This document shows positions 8,556-16,583 of a stretch of DNA of 64,000 bases, piece after piece. Each line of letters opens with the position of its first letter. The first letter of the stretch is position 1. The position numbers and the translations under genes are program-made. The DNA is from CAWVSB01 sp046710535. Lineage in GTDB: Bacteria; Pseudomonadota; Gammaproteobacteria; Pseudomonadales; CAWVSB01. The stretch spans positions 1 to 64,000 of the forward strand of contig JBKEHH010000009.1 in assembly GCA_046710535.1 (NCBI GenBank), in the 5' to 3' direction. Under the pieces are notes generated by a model that was not told where the DNA came from, did no database searches, and saw only the letters and a list, made by a program, of their open reading frames with translations.

Positions 8556-9074
8556 CAGTGGTCATGCTCCCTCATAAGTGCTCTCAACTGTCATCTGACT
8601 TGCCTAGCCGCTAGGACCTTATCTTGATCCAGTATCACATCACCTTAAATGACCATGGAGTTACAGTTAGGGTTACAGTTTTAAACGATATACAAGAGTA
8701 TAGTATAAGACAATATAAGAAAGATAATTCTTTTAAAAAAGTATTAAAGCTATATATAGTGCATTATATAAGATGATAGCAGACATTATCAGTCGAAGGT
8801 TCGAATCCTTCCGAGGTATCCGAACCATAATATTAATTGCCGTTATAGGTAAGATAGCAGAAGAGCAAATGGCGATCATTTGTTAGCCCTTCATCATTAA
8901 TATCGTTAAGAATATATCTTCTTGGCTCATTTAAAAAAGCTCAACGGCTGACCATATATCACACCACAAAAAGTGTCAGCCAAAACTGGCCGCTACATTA
9001 ACCTATGGTAATGGACTAATAGATCTATTGACCTAAACTATATAAGAGCTACAAATCGGCCGCTGAGAAAACTT
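8556..9074. other. Gene-free stretch beside the integrase
   Basis: About 520 bases without a supported gene. The middle (8680-8780) is very AT-rich. The only recognisable element is the tRNA 3' remnant at 8791-8820. The stretch probably holds the integrase promoter and the edge of an integrated element; no clear promoter boxes were identified. Confidence 0.5.
8791..8820 (+). other. tRNA 3'-end remnant, possible attachment site
   Basis: A perfect T-arm is present: stem GAAGG (8795-8799), loop TTCGAAT, stem CCTTC (8807-8811). It is preceded by AGTC and followed by an acceptor-like strand. The T-arm sequence resembles that of tRNA-Tyr. The upstream sequence is AT-rich and does not form the rest of a tRNA, so this is only the 3' part. 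Integrases of this type recombine in tRNA 3' ends and leave such a fragment at the far boundary. The intact tRNA is not in the window. Confidence 0.5.
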
Positions 9075-9719
9075 ATGCAAACAAAAATAAAAGCAATACT
9101 ATTTGATTTTGGCGGCGTATTTACTGACTCGCCCTTCCATGCAGTGAGTGCCTATGCGAAGAAAATTGGCGCCTCCGACACGCAAGTAACCGATATTGTT
9201 TTTGGTGGCTATAGTAGCGACAGTGATCACCCCTGGCACCAAGTAGAGCGCGGTGAGATCACTCTAGAAAAGGCTCGTGACGATATAATGGCGCTAGGCA
9301 AACTGGAAAATTTGAACATTGATATATGGGAAGTGTTTATGGCAATGGCTGAAAACGGTGGTGGCTTGCGCAACGAACTGGCTGATTATATCCCGAAGAT
9401 TCGTGCCGCTGGATTTAGCACTGGGATAATCACCAACAATGTTGTGGAGTTCAGAGAACACTGGCGTAGCATGTTAGCGGTAGATGAGTTGTTTGATTTT
9501 GTTATCGACAGTAGTGAAGTGAGCATGCGTAAACCTAATCCTGCCATTTTTGAAAAAGCACTAACAGTAGGTGGACTGCGTGCTGAAGAAGTGATTTTCT
9601 TAGATGACTACGAGGGTAATATAATCACTGCATCGGCACTTAATATAAGGTCTATTTTAGTGGATGGTGATGGCGCAAAAACAGTTGCTGATCTCGATGC
9701 TATATTATGCCTACAGTAG
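9075..9719 (+). CDS. HAD-superfamily hydrolase
   Basis: HAD-IA-type protein of 214 residues. Motif I is FDFGGVFTD, motif II the Thr/Asn in GIITNN, motif III the Lys in MRKPNPAIF and motif IV the acidic pair in IFLDDYEGN. The second Asp of the usual DxD motif I is Gly, as in some eukaryotic-type relatives (ACAD10 N-domain style), so ordinary phosphatase turnover is uncertain. A helical cap lies at about residues 20-90. It is the first gene after the mobile patch and precedes a short-chain dehydrogenase by 65 bases in the same direction. The substrate is unknown. Confidence 0.8.
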   Translation: MQTKIKAILFDFGGVFTDSPFHAVSAYAKKIGASDTQVTDIVFGGYSSDSDHPWHQVERGEITLEKARDDIMALGKLENLNIDIWEVFMAMAENGGGLRNELADYIPKIRAAGFSTGIITNNVVEFREHWRSMLAVDELFDFVIDSSEVSMRKPNPAIFEKALTVGGLRAEEVIFLDDYEGNIITASALNIRSILVDGDGAKTVADLDAILCLQ

Positions 9720-9784
9720 ACTAGGCCTGCCCTCTGTTTGGAAAGCTATAGTTAGCGAAACGCTTATTAGGCTGGAGCGATTAA

Positions 9785-10582
9785 TTGAAAAATTTAGCTG
9801 GAAAAGTAGTTGTCATAACCGGCGCTGGCAGTGGTATTGGCCAAGCCCTGGCGCGCGTTATCGCCACAAGAGGGGCTATTTTGGTATTGGTGGATATTGA
9901 TGACGGAGCCCTCAAATCTATTAGTACTGAATTAACCAACAAAGGCTGTACGGTATCTTCCTATATTATTGACGTAAGCGATCGAAGGGCAATGGAACAA
10001 CTACCCCAAGATATTATTAATACTTATAGCTCAATCGACGTATTAATTAACAATGCAGGGGTAAGTGTCGGCGCCATGTTTATTGACCACTCAATTGATG
10101 ATGCCGAATGGTTGTTGGATATTAATCTCAAAGGAGTTATCTACGGCTGTAAATTTTTCTTACCCTATTTACAACGATCTCCCGAGGCTCATATTGTTAA
10201 TTTATCTAGCATGTTTGGATTTTTCAGCATGCCCGGCCAAGCTATCTATTCTGCCTCTAAGGCCGGCGTTCGCGGGTTTTCAGAGGCACTTTGGACCGAA
10301 TTATCAACAACATCAGTAAGGCTAACCACCGCTCACCCAGGCACTATTCGTAGTAACGTAATTCGCTCTTCTCGAATGCTGGATAGCGATATGCAACGTA
10401 AAGCAGCTGAACTACAGCAAAGGTATGGAATGCCTACGGACAAGGCAGCCAAGAAAATTGTTCGGGCCATCGAGAAGAATAAACGGCGCGTAATTGTAGG
10501 TGCTGACGCCTACATCGGGGACTTTTTAAACCGCTTGTTTCCCGTGTCATTCCAACGATTGCTGGGACTTTTCTTTCGTTAA
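9785..10582 (+). CDS. Short-chain dehydrogenase/reductase
   Basis: Classical SDR of 265 residues. It has the nucleotide-binding motif TGAGSGIG (about 13-20), NNAG (about 89-92), catalytic Ser in NLSSMFG and the YSASK motif. An Asp after beta-strand two (LVDIDD) favours NAD(H). The TTG at 9785 is preceded by GGAG with good spacing. A C-terminal hydrophobic, basic tail (NRLFPVSFQRLLGLFFR) suggests membrane association. It lies in a cluster with a HAD protein, an acetoacetate-decarboxylase-like protein and a second SDR, so a lipid-like or polyketide-like substrate is plausible but unproven. Confidence 0.85.
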   Translation: MKNLAGKVVVITGAGSGIGQALARVIATRGAILVLVDIDDGALKSISTELTNKGCTVSSYIIDVSDRRAMEQLPQDIINTYSSIDVLINNAGVSVGAMFIDHSIDDAEWLLDINLKGVIYGCKFFLPYLQRSPEAHIVNLSSMFGFFSMPGQAIYSASKAGVRGFSEALWTELSTTSVRLTTAHPGTIRSNVIRSSRMLDSDMQRKAAELQQRYGMPTDKAAKKIVRAIEKNKRRVIVGADAYIGDFLNRLFPVSFQRLLGLFFR

Positions 10583-10600
10583 AATCCATTTACTGAAAGA

Positions 10601-10966
10601 TCACCCCCACTTACCATTACCGTAAGGCGTATTCCAACAGTGGGCTAGCTTTTCGTTTTCTACCTTAAAAACCTCAATTCCACACAAATTAATACTGTCA
10701 TCCTTAGTAGAAGTAATTTCCCAAATAGAGGTGACGTATGTGTCGTCGGCATGAGTAATGATGCGTTTTATATGGCACCCTACGTCTTCTTTTACCATTC
10801 TCACTCGCTCTATTTGTTCTTCATGACTTAACGCCGTAGTCTTTCCCTCCGGGTCATGGCGAATAATAGGATCAGCGCACACTTCACGAATTAACTCGTA
10901 ATTCCCCAGGTTACTCGCTTCTTCCCAGTAACGTTCTAATAATATTTGCGCTTTTGATTTACTCAT
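10601..10966 (-). CDS. NTF2/SnoaL-like protein
   Basis: Protein of 121 residues with the NTF2-like alpha-beta layout: an N-terminal helix (LLERYWEEASNLGNYELIREV), HDPEGKT, then beta strands ending IEVFKVENEKLAHCWNTPYG. SnoaL-like members include cyclases, isomerases and hydratases as well as non-enzymatic binding proteins. The Asp and His residues in IIRHDPEG fall where acid/base residues often lie. The gene is convergent with the SDR, 18 bases away, and divergent from the acetoacetate-decarboxylase-like gene. Its function is not known. Confidence 0.7.
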   Translation of the reverse strand: MSKSKAQILLERYWEEASNLGNYELIREVCADPIIRHDPEGKTTALSHEEQIERVRMVKEDVGCHIKRIITHADDTYVTSIWEITSTKDDSINLCGIEVFKVENEKLAHCWNTPYGNGKWG

Positions 10967-11066
10967 CTTTGATCCTTTTAATACTGCCAGATATAATTAA
11001 CTTTAGCATGATAAATAAATAACATTAGTAAAATAAAGGTAACAATTTAGTGGTTTTGAAACTACT

Positions 11067-11852
11067 ATGCTTTATCCATGTTGGCAACGTGATATGAACC
11101 TTATGTCTAAGAATAATCCTAACCAAAACCGCCGTTTCTGTATTGAAGGTACCGAGCTGGGCTATCCGACTTTGTTTAATAAGGGTAGTACATCCATCGG
11201 AATGTTTGTCGTTTCCAGCAAAACAGCGAATGAGTTAATAGCCGACAGCGGCTTTACTGTGGCTGAAATAGCGCCAAATAAAACAATTTTGAACTTAGCC
11301 TGCGTGCATTACACCGATACTGAATGTGGTAGCTATGAGGAAATTGGTTGCGCATTTTTCGTTAATAGATATTTAAAGAAAAGATCAATTCCTTACCTGA
11401 GCACATGGCTAAATATCATTCGCGGCACGCAGCCCTCATTTACTTGGTTTTTACCAGTTACGGCAAAGGCCGCCTTAGAATGCGGTATTCAGATGTGGGG
11501 TTACCCAAAAACTATTGAGGACATACGCCATCATAAAACAGATAGTCACACCATAACCTCCTTATATAAAGGTGCAGAGGAGGTCTTCCGCTTTAGTGTG
11601 GCTAATAACGGCAACAAAGCCATAAAAGCCATGTCTAATCCGGTATATTCGATTTTTGAGCAACGGCCGCATGTTGGCTATCTTAGTCAACAATTCAGCG
11701 ACGTAGCGTATAGCCGTGACGGTCAATTGATATTATCAGATCACCCAATAGTGGAGCCTTTACGCAGATTAGGATTACCAAAAAAACCATTAATGACTGG
11801 GCATATGGGTAAGCTTCGATTTAGCATGAGTGCACCTGAGTTATTATTTTAG
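11067..11852 (+). CDS. Acetoacetate decarboxylase-family protein
   Basis: Protein of up to 261 residues with ADC-fold features: Trp-Gly-Tyr-Pro-Lys in QMWGYPKTIEDI, where Lys would match the Schiff-base position, plus YLSTWLNIIRG and LRFSMSAPELLF. The start is uncertain: ATG at 11067, 11094 or 11103 are all possible and none has a strong ribosome site. True acetoacetate decarboxylases make acetone from acetoacetate, but many homologues act on other beta-keto or aldol-type substrates, so only the family is called. It is followed 12 bases later by an SDR, suggesting a shared message and consecutive steps. Confidence 0.6.
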   Translation: MLYPCWQRDMNLMSKNNPNQNRRFCIEGTELGYPTLFNKGSTSIGMFVVSSKTANELIADSGFTVAEIAPNKTILNLACVHYTDTECGSYEEIGCAFFVNRYLKKRSIPYLSTWLNIIRGTQPSFTWFLPVTAKAALECGIQMWGYPKTIEDIRHHKTDSHTITSLYKGAEEVFRFSVANNGNKAIKAMSNPVYSIFEQRPHVGYLSQQFSDVAYSRDGQLILSDHPIVEPLRRLGLPKKPLMTGHMGKLRFSMSAPELLF

Positions 11853-11863
11853 GTAATAATCAT

Positions 11864-12634
11864 ATGAAAACAGTACTCGTAACCGGTGGTGCCAGCGGTA
11901 TTGGTCGAGCTTTTGTTGATCGACTTTCAGACCAAGGTTGGCATGTCTGCGTGCTAGACCTTAATGAGACCGCTCTTGCTGAGTTAGCCGCGGATAACAT
12001 TAGTACATACTTATGTGATGTTGCAAAACTGGAGCAAGTAGAAGCTGTTATAACTGAAATTAACAGCGAGTTTGAATCAATTAATCGTTTAATTCACTGC
12101 GCAGCGATAATGCCTGCTGGCAAGCTAGCAACAATGAATGCAGCAACAATCAATTATCTAATGACGGTAAATTATGGTGGCACCGTCAATGTGGTGCAAA
12201 CAGTTTTACAACAAATGCCGACTAAAGATCGCGGCGAAATAGTCGTCTTTGGGTCCAGCGGCGGTGCAGTACCGGTACCAGATTGTGGTGCCTATTGCGC
12301 AACCAAAGCGGCAACCAATATCTACATGGAAATCCTGATGGAAGAGAATCGGGCGAGTCAAATTCAGTTTATGCTAGTTTGCCCCCCATTGGTAAACACG
12401 CCGTTACTAGCGCAAGCAATGGCTTCAGCACAACCTGAAATGCTTCGTTACTCGCTTGAGCATAAACGCTATATGACAATCGATAATCTTGTTCTCGCTG
12501 TGGAGCTAGGGTTAAAGAAGCGCTCACCTATATTATGGCCTAATACCGAATCCAAAGTCCTGCAGTGGCTAAGACGTTTCAGCCCTCGATTGCTATGGAA
12601 AGTTATTCATATTGCTAACCAGCGCTCGCATTAA
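11864..12634 (+). CDS. Short-chain dehydrogenase/reductase
   Basis: SDR of 256 residues with TGGASGIG at the N terminus, an Asp after beta-strand two (VLDLNE) that favours NAD(H), catalytic Ser in VVFGSSGG and the YCATK motif. It differs clearly from the SDR at 9785. The start ATG follows the upstream gene by 12 bases. It ends before a strong bidirectional terminator shared with the convergent fusA. Substrate unknown; pairing with the ADC-like protein suggests keto or hydroxy group chemistry. Confidence 0.85.
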   Translation: MKTVLVTGGASGIGRAFVDRLSDQGWHVCVLDLNETALAELAADNISTYLCDVAKLEQVEAVITEINSEFESINRLIHCAAIMPAGKLATMNAATINYLMTVNYGGTVNVVQTVLQQMPTKDRGEIVVFGSSGGAVPVPDCGAYCATKAATNIYMEILMEENRASQIQFMLVCPPLVNTPLLAQAMASAQPEMLRYSLEHKRYMTIDNLVLAVELGLKKRSPILWPNTESKVLQWLRRFSPRLLWKVIHIANQRSH

Positions 12635-12732
12635 CACAGGTATCTAAACTCAAGATTACCTTACTCTCAGGTAATGGCTTACAAATATAATGTAACTCTA
12701 CGGAGCTACACAATAGCAGTAATTATATAACT

Positions 12733-12763
12733 AAAAAGGCTCGCAACAATGCGAGCCTTTTTT
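12733..12763. terminator. Bidirectional terminator between SDR and fusA
   Basis: Perfect stem AAAAAGGCTCGCA / TGCGAGCCTTTTT with loop ACAA. It has T-runs in both orientations and so serves both convergent genes. Confidence 0.9.
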
Positions 12764-12777
12764 ATAACACCAAATAA

Positions 12778-14862
12778 TTAGGCGTTAGCTTTACGCTCTT
12801 TAACTTCAGCAACAACTGCCTCAGACACATTTTGTGGGCAAGGTAGGTAGTGCGAAAATTCCATTGAGAATTGACCACGACCAGAAGTCATCGTACGCAA
12901 ATGTCCGATATAACCAAACATTTCCGACAGCGGAACGTCTGCTTTAATACGAACACCGGTAACACCCGAGTCTTGATCTTTAATCATGCCACGACGACGG
13001 TTCAAATCACCAATAACGTCACCAACGTGATCATCAGGAGTGAACACATCAACAGCCATGATTGGCTCAATCAATTGCGCGCCAGCTTTAGGCATAGTTT
13101 GACGGAAACCACCACGCGCGGCTAATTCAAATGCTATCGCTGATGAGTCAACTGCGTGGAAACCACCGTCGAGCAACTCAATATCAACATCTAGCACTGG
13201 GAAGCCAGCAACAGTACCTTCACCCATCAAGCTTTTAAAACCTTTCTCTATTGCGGGGAAGAATTCCTTAGGAACGTTGCCACCTACAACACTAGACTTA
13301 AAGACAAAACCAGTACCTGGCTCGCCTGGTTTCATGCGGTAGTCGATTTTACCAAACTGACCAGAACCACCTGATTGTTTCTTATGAGTGTAAGAATCTT
13401 CAACTTCTTGGGTGATTGTTTCGCGGTAAGCAACCTGTGGTTTACCAACCGTCAACTCAACACCGTATGTACGCTTCAAAATATCAACTTTAACGTCTAG
13501 GTGAAGCTCACCCATACCCCTAAGAATAGTCTCACCAGAATCTTCATCCGTATTTACTCGGAAGGTTGGATCTTCAGCAACCATTTTACCAATCGCAATA
13601 CCCATTTTCTCAGCACCGGCTTTATCTTTTGGTGCAACCGCAATCGAGATTACTGGCTCAGGGAATACCATTGCTTCAAGCGTACAAGGGTGCTTAGGGT
13701 CACATAAGGTATGACCTGTTTGAACATTTTTCATCCCAACAATAGCAATAATATCGCCCGCTTGTGCTCTAGCGATTTCATTTCGCTCATTGGCGTGCAT
13801 TTCAACCATACGGCCAATACGTTCGCTTTTGCCAGTGAACGAGTTAAGAATCGTGTCGCCACGATTCAACACACCAGAGTAGACGCGAACAAAGGTTAAC
13901 GCGCCAAAACGGTCATCCATAATTTTAAATGCTAAAGCGCGAAATGGCTCGTCAATAGACACAAGCGCATGCTCACCAGTAGGCTCACCTTCTTCGTCAG
14001 TTAACGGCTGTGGGTCAACTTCAGTTGGATTGGGTAAGTAGTCAACAACTGCATCGAGAATTAACTGAACACCTTTGTCTTTAAACGCAGAACCGCAATA
14101 AGTAGGGAAGATCTCTAGTTTACGCGTACCCGTGCGGATACAACGCTTGATATCTTCCACTGAAGGCTCTTCACCTTCAAGATAGGCTTCCATAACGTCG
14201 TCATCTTGATCAACAACTTTCTCGATCAATTTTTCGCGCCATTCTTCAACTTCGTCAACCATGTCAGCAGGTACATCTGACAATTCAAACTTCTCAGGAT
14301 TGCCTGGATCAGGCCATGTATGAGCTTGACGAGTTAGTAGATCAACTACGCCGATAAAGTCTTCTTCGCGGCCGATTGGCAATACCATTACTAGTGGATT
14401 TGCACCTAATACTGTTTCTACTTGATCAACAACGCGCAAAAAGTCAGCGCCCATGCGGTCAAGTTTGTTAACAAAGATAATACGAGCTACTTCAGAGTCA
14501 TTCGCATAACGCCAGTTAGTTTCTGACTGTGGCTCAACACCACCAGAACCACAAAAAACACCCACGCCGCCATCAAGTACTTTCAAAGAGCGGTAAACTT
14601 CAACAGTGAAATCAACGTGTCCAGGAGTATCAATAACGTTTAAACGATGATCTTTCCAGAAACAGGTAGTTGCAGCAGACTGGATAGTTATTCCGCGCTC
14701 TTGTTCTTGTTCCATAAAGTCAGTTGTAGCCGCGCCATCATGAACTTCACCAGTCTTATGAATCTTACCGGTTAGCTTCAAAATACGCTCAGTTGTAGTG
14801 GTTTTACCAGCATCAACGTGGGCGAAGATACCGATATTTCGATAGAGAGTTAAGTCAGACAT
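12778..14862 (-). CDS. fusA: Elongation factor G, stand-alone copy
   Basis: Translational GTPase of 694 residues that drives ribosome translocation or recycling. G motifs: AHVDAGKTT (G1), RGITI (G2), DTPGH (G3), NKLD (G4) and GSA (G5); domains II-V follow at normal length. The start is set at MSDLTLYRNIG; ten more codons upstream are open but have no family support. It stands alone, not in the usual rpsL-rpsG-fusA-tuf operon. Together with NKLD in place of NKMD this suggests the second EF-G type (FusA2/EFG-II) found in many proteobacteria. That subtype call is an inference. Confidence 0.9.
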   Translation of the reverse strand: MSDLTLYRNIGIFAHVDAGKTTTTERILKLTGKIHKTGEVHDGAATTDFMEQEQERGITIQSAATTCFWKDHRLNVIDTPGHVDFTVEVYRSLKVLDGGVGVFCGSGGVEPQSETNWRYANDSEVARIIFVNKLDRMGADFLRVVDQVETVLGANPLVMVLPIGREEDFIGVVDLLTRQAHTWPDPGNPEKFELSDVPADMVDEVEEWREKLIEKVVDQDDDVMEAYLEGEEPSVEDIKRCIRTGTRKLEIFPTYCGSAFKDKGVQLILDAVVDYLPNPTEVDPQPLTDEEGEPTGEHALVSIDEPFRALAFKIMDDRFGALTFVRVYSGVLNRGDTILNSFTGKSERIGRMVEMHANERNEIARAQAGDIIAIVGMKNVQTGHTLCDPKHPCTLEAMVFPEPVISIAVAPKDKAGAEKMGIAIGKMVAEDPTFRVNTDEDSGETILRGMGELHLDVKVDILKRTYGVELTVGKPQVAYRETITQEVEDSYTHKKQSGGSGQFGKIDYRMKPGEPGTGFVFKSSVVGGNVPKEFFPAIEKGFKSLMGEGTVAGFPVLDVDIELLDGGFHAVDSSAIAFELAARGGFRQTMPKAGAQLIEPIMAVDVFTPDDHVGDVIGDLNRRRGMIKDQDSGVTGVRIKADVPLSEMFGYIGHLRTMTSGRGQFSMEFSHYLPCPQNVSEAVVAEVKERKANA

Positions 14863-15433
14863 TGTGGTTCTCAATAAATAAATGATTGGCAAAAAAAGAC
14901 GCCGTAGAGTACATTAATTTGAAGCAAAATGGCAGGGGTTAGCCGATTAATAATTCATAGTGCAGGTGTAAAAATAAACTACTTATAAATCAATAGGATA
15001 GAATCACAAAGCTGTTCAAAAAAGTCAGCTTTATTGGCGCCTAATCAATCTGTAAGAGGCCAATGATATGTAATCGCAAAAAGCCCATCAAAAACTTTAC
15101 GTTTACTAGGTTTAATGCCGCTCACATTCACAGGCCATCGCCGCAAAGACGGTAGATTGATACAAAGGAAACAGCATGGGGGGAACAAACGCAGAATCGG
15201 GCTAATTTTCATCCGTGCGCCTTAGATTTATAACTTGCAACAGAAACACCACCAATCGTGATAATGGCTACAGGGAGGGATACTCCGTCACTGTAAACAA
15301 TAAAAACGACCAAAATAGGTCGCTTTTATTGTTTAACATAGTCACTTTTATAAGATTACTTGAGCTCTGCAGTCCGCCTTAAAGCTACTGCCTTTAAGGT
15401 GATGGTCGGTAACCTGCCTTTAAGACAAGCTAG
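14863..15433. other. Gene-free stretch with one hairpin
   Basis: About 570 bases. The right part of the stretch is the upstream region of fusA. The only strong element is the long hairpin at 15295-15334. A 55-codon frame on the minus strand (15045-15212) is Cys- and Arg-rich with no ribosome site and was not accepted. Confidence 0.5.
15295..15334. terminator. Long bidirectional hairpin, likely terminator
   Basis: AAACAATAAAAACGACC pairs with GGTCGCTTTTATTGTTT with a single A-C mismatch; the loop is AAAATA. The T-rich flank works in both directions. It is about 100 bases downstream of the broken MAPEG gene (minus strand), which is the most likely gene it served. Confidence 0.6.
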
Positions 15434-15799
15434 CTAAACTAGGCCCACCGCCATATATATAAGGCTACCTAAAGATACCAACCAAACTACTGTGCGCACA
15501 TGAAGAACATTAAAAATATAGCAGGGAATGAACAGTACTCGGGCTCCCAACCAAATTGTTGCAGCCTGAGTGAGATCTACCTACTGCACTACCGCCAATA
15601 TACTTAGCGCTAGAAATGCCGGTAAACTTTCTTGTAAATTTACCCCAGCTCTCGCTACCCGCCCTTGCAATACAGATTGATCGATTGGCGTGTCACGACT
15701 ACTAATCATCCACTGTATATTTTTTAATATTAAAATAGCAGGTAAAAGCCATGACTGAAACAGCGCTAGCGCCAATGCAGATATTATTAAAATCGTCAT
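15434..15799 (-). pseudogene. MAPEG-family membrane protein with an internal amber codon
   Basis: Minus-strand frame of 121 sense codons. The first part has an N-terminal membrane helix and GRVARAGVNLQESLPAFLAL, the MAPEG signature region with the conserved Arg/Asn/Glu pattern. A TAG codon (15581-15583) follows ILAVVQ. The same frame then continues without interruption as VDLTQAATIWLGARVLFIPC through further helices to a second TAG at 15434. The full length equals a normal four-helix MAPEG protein, so this is a single nonsense change. MAPEG proteins are membrane glutathione- or eicosanoid-related enzymes; bacterial roles are mostly unknown. TAG ends other genes here normally, so general recoding is unlikely. 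Confidence 0.75.
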
Positions 15800-15982
15800 A
15801 AATAGTTTCTTTTTGGTTTTATTATTAAATCAGGATTTACTGTGTTCGCCTTTAATCATCATCCTTAAAACGCACGATATTCCCAATCGGTAGATGGCAA
15901 TTGCGACATGTTTGTAGACAACAATGTTTTCAATGCCCGCCTGCAAAGCAATCCATGCGCTAACTTGTTAGCACAATTTTAT

Positions 15983-16507
15983 TCACAGCAAGTCTTCAGG
16001 GGTGGGCAGAAATTCAGTATTTTCTGCGGTGTTATCGTAGCGATCTATAGGACCAACATAGAGCACCGGCGAAGCATCTATATGCTGTGCATCCATCATA
16101 TGCGCCACTCGTTGTAAGGACGAAATAATCATCATTTGTTCCCAATTCTGTAAGTCACTAAATTGATGTACAAAATGCTCTTGCAGTGGCGTTGGAGCCA
16201 CCTTAAGTGTTTCTATTCCAAGATTAGTTAAGTGAGCATGCACTTTGCGCTTGTCTTGGTCAGAACGCTCACGATAAACCAGTTCTTTTTTTTCTAGCCT
16301 ATCTAAAATAGTGGTTACAGTTGCCTGGCTTAAGCTTATTTCATTTGCCAACTCGCCAATGGTTACCTGCCCTTTGTCGCGTATAGTTTGCAAAAGCAAA
16401 ATCTGTGGCGCAGTCAGCCCTGTGGTCTTAGCCAAATATTTGGAGTGCAAATCTGTGGCGCGAATAACGCGGCGCAAAGAAACCAAGACTTCATCAGTAA
16501 TACTCAA
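15983..16507 (-). CDS. MarR-family regulator, EctR/CosR-like
   Basis: Winged-helix regulator of 174 residues: dimerisation helices at both ends, recognition region IGELANEISLSQATVTTILD and the wing DQDKRKVHAHLT. A C-terminal extension (MMDAQHIDASPVLYVGPID) resembles MarR regulators of ectoine and betaine genes (EctR/CosR). It lies 76 bases downstream of a BCCT transporter on the same strand, so control of compatible-solute uptake, possibly as an osmotic repressor, is likely but inferred. An operator was not identified. Confidence 0.8.
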   Translation of the reverse strand: MSITDEVLVSLRRVIRATDLHSKYLAKTTGLTAPQILLLQTIRDKGQVTIGELANEISLSQATVTTILDRLEKKELVYRERSDQDKRKVHAHLTNLGIETLKVAPTPLQEHFVHQFSDLQNWEQMMIISSLQRVAHMMDAQHIDASPVLYVGPIDRYDNTAENTEFLPTPEDLL

Positions 16508-16583
16508 AGCGAATCCTTATAGTTACAAAACATTACGGCTACCCTAGCAAAATCCTAGCCCGGCGAGATAGCATTAGAACACA

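Noticed and set aside
15045..15212. Minus-strand frame of 55 codons upstream of the MAPEG gene
   Set aside because: Cys- and Arg-rich composition, no ribosome site and no family resemblance.
15840..15970. Open minus-strand stretch of about 45 codons between MAPEG and MarR
   Set aside because: Protein-like in places but no start codon and overlapping the end of the MarR gene; too weak to call.
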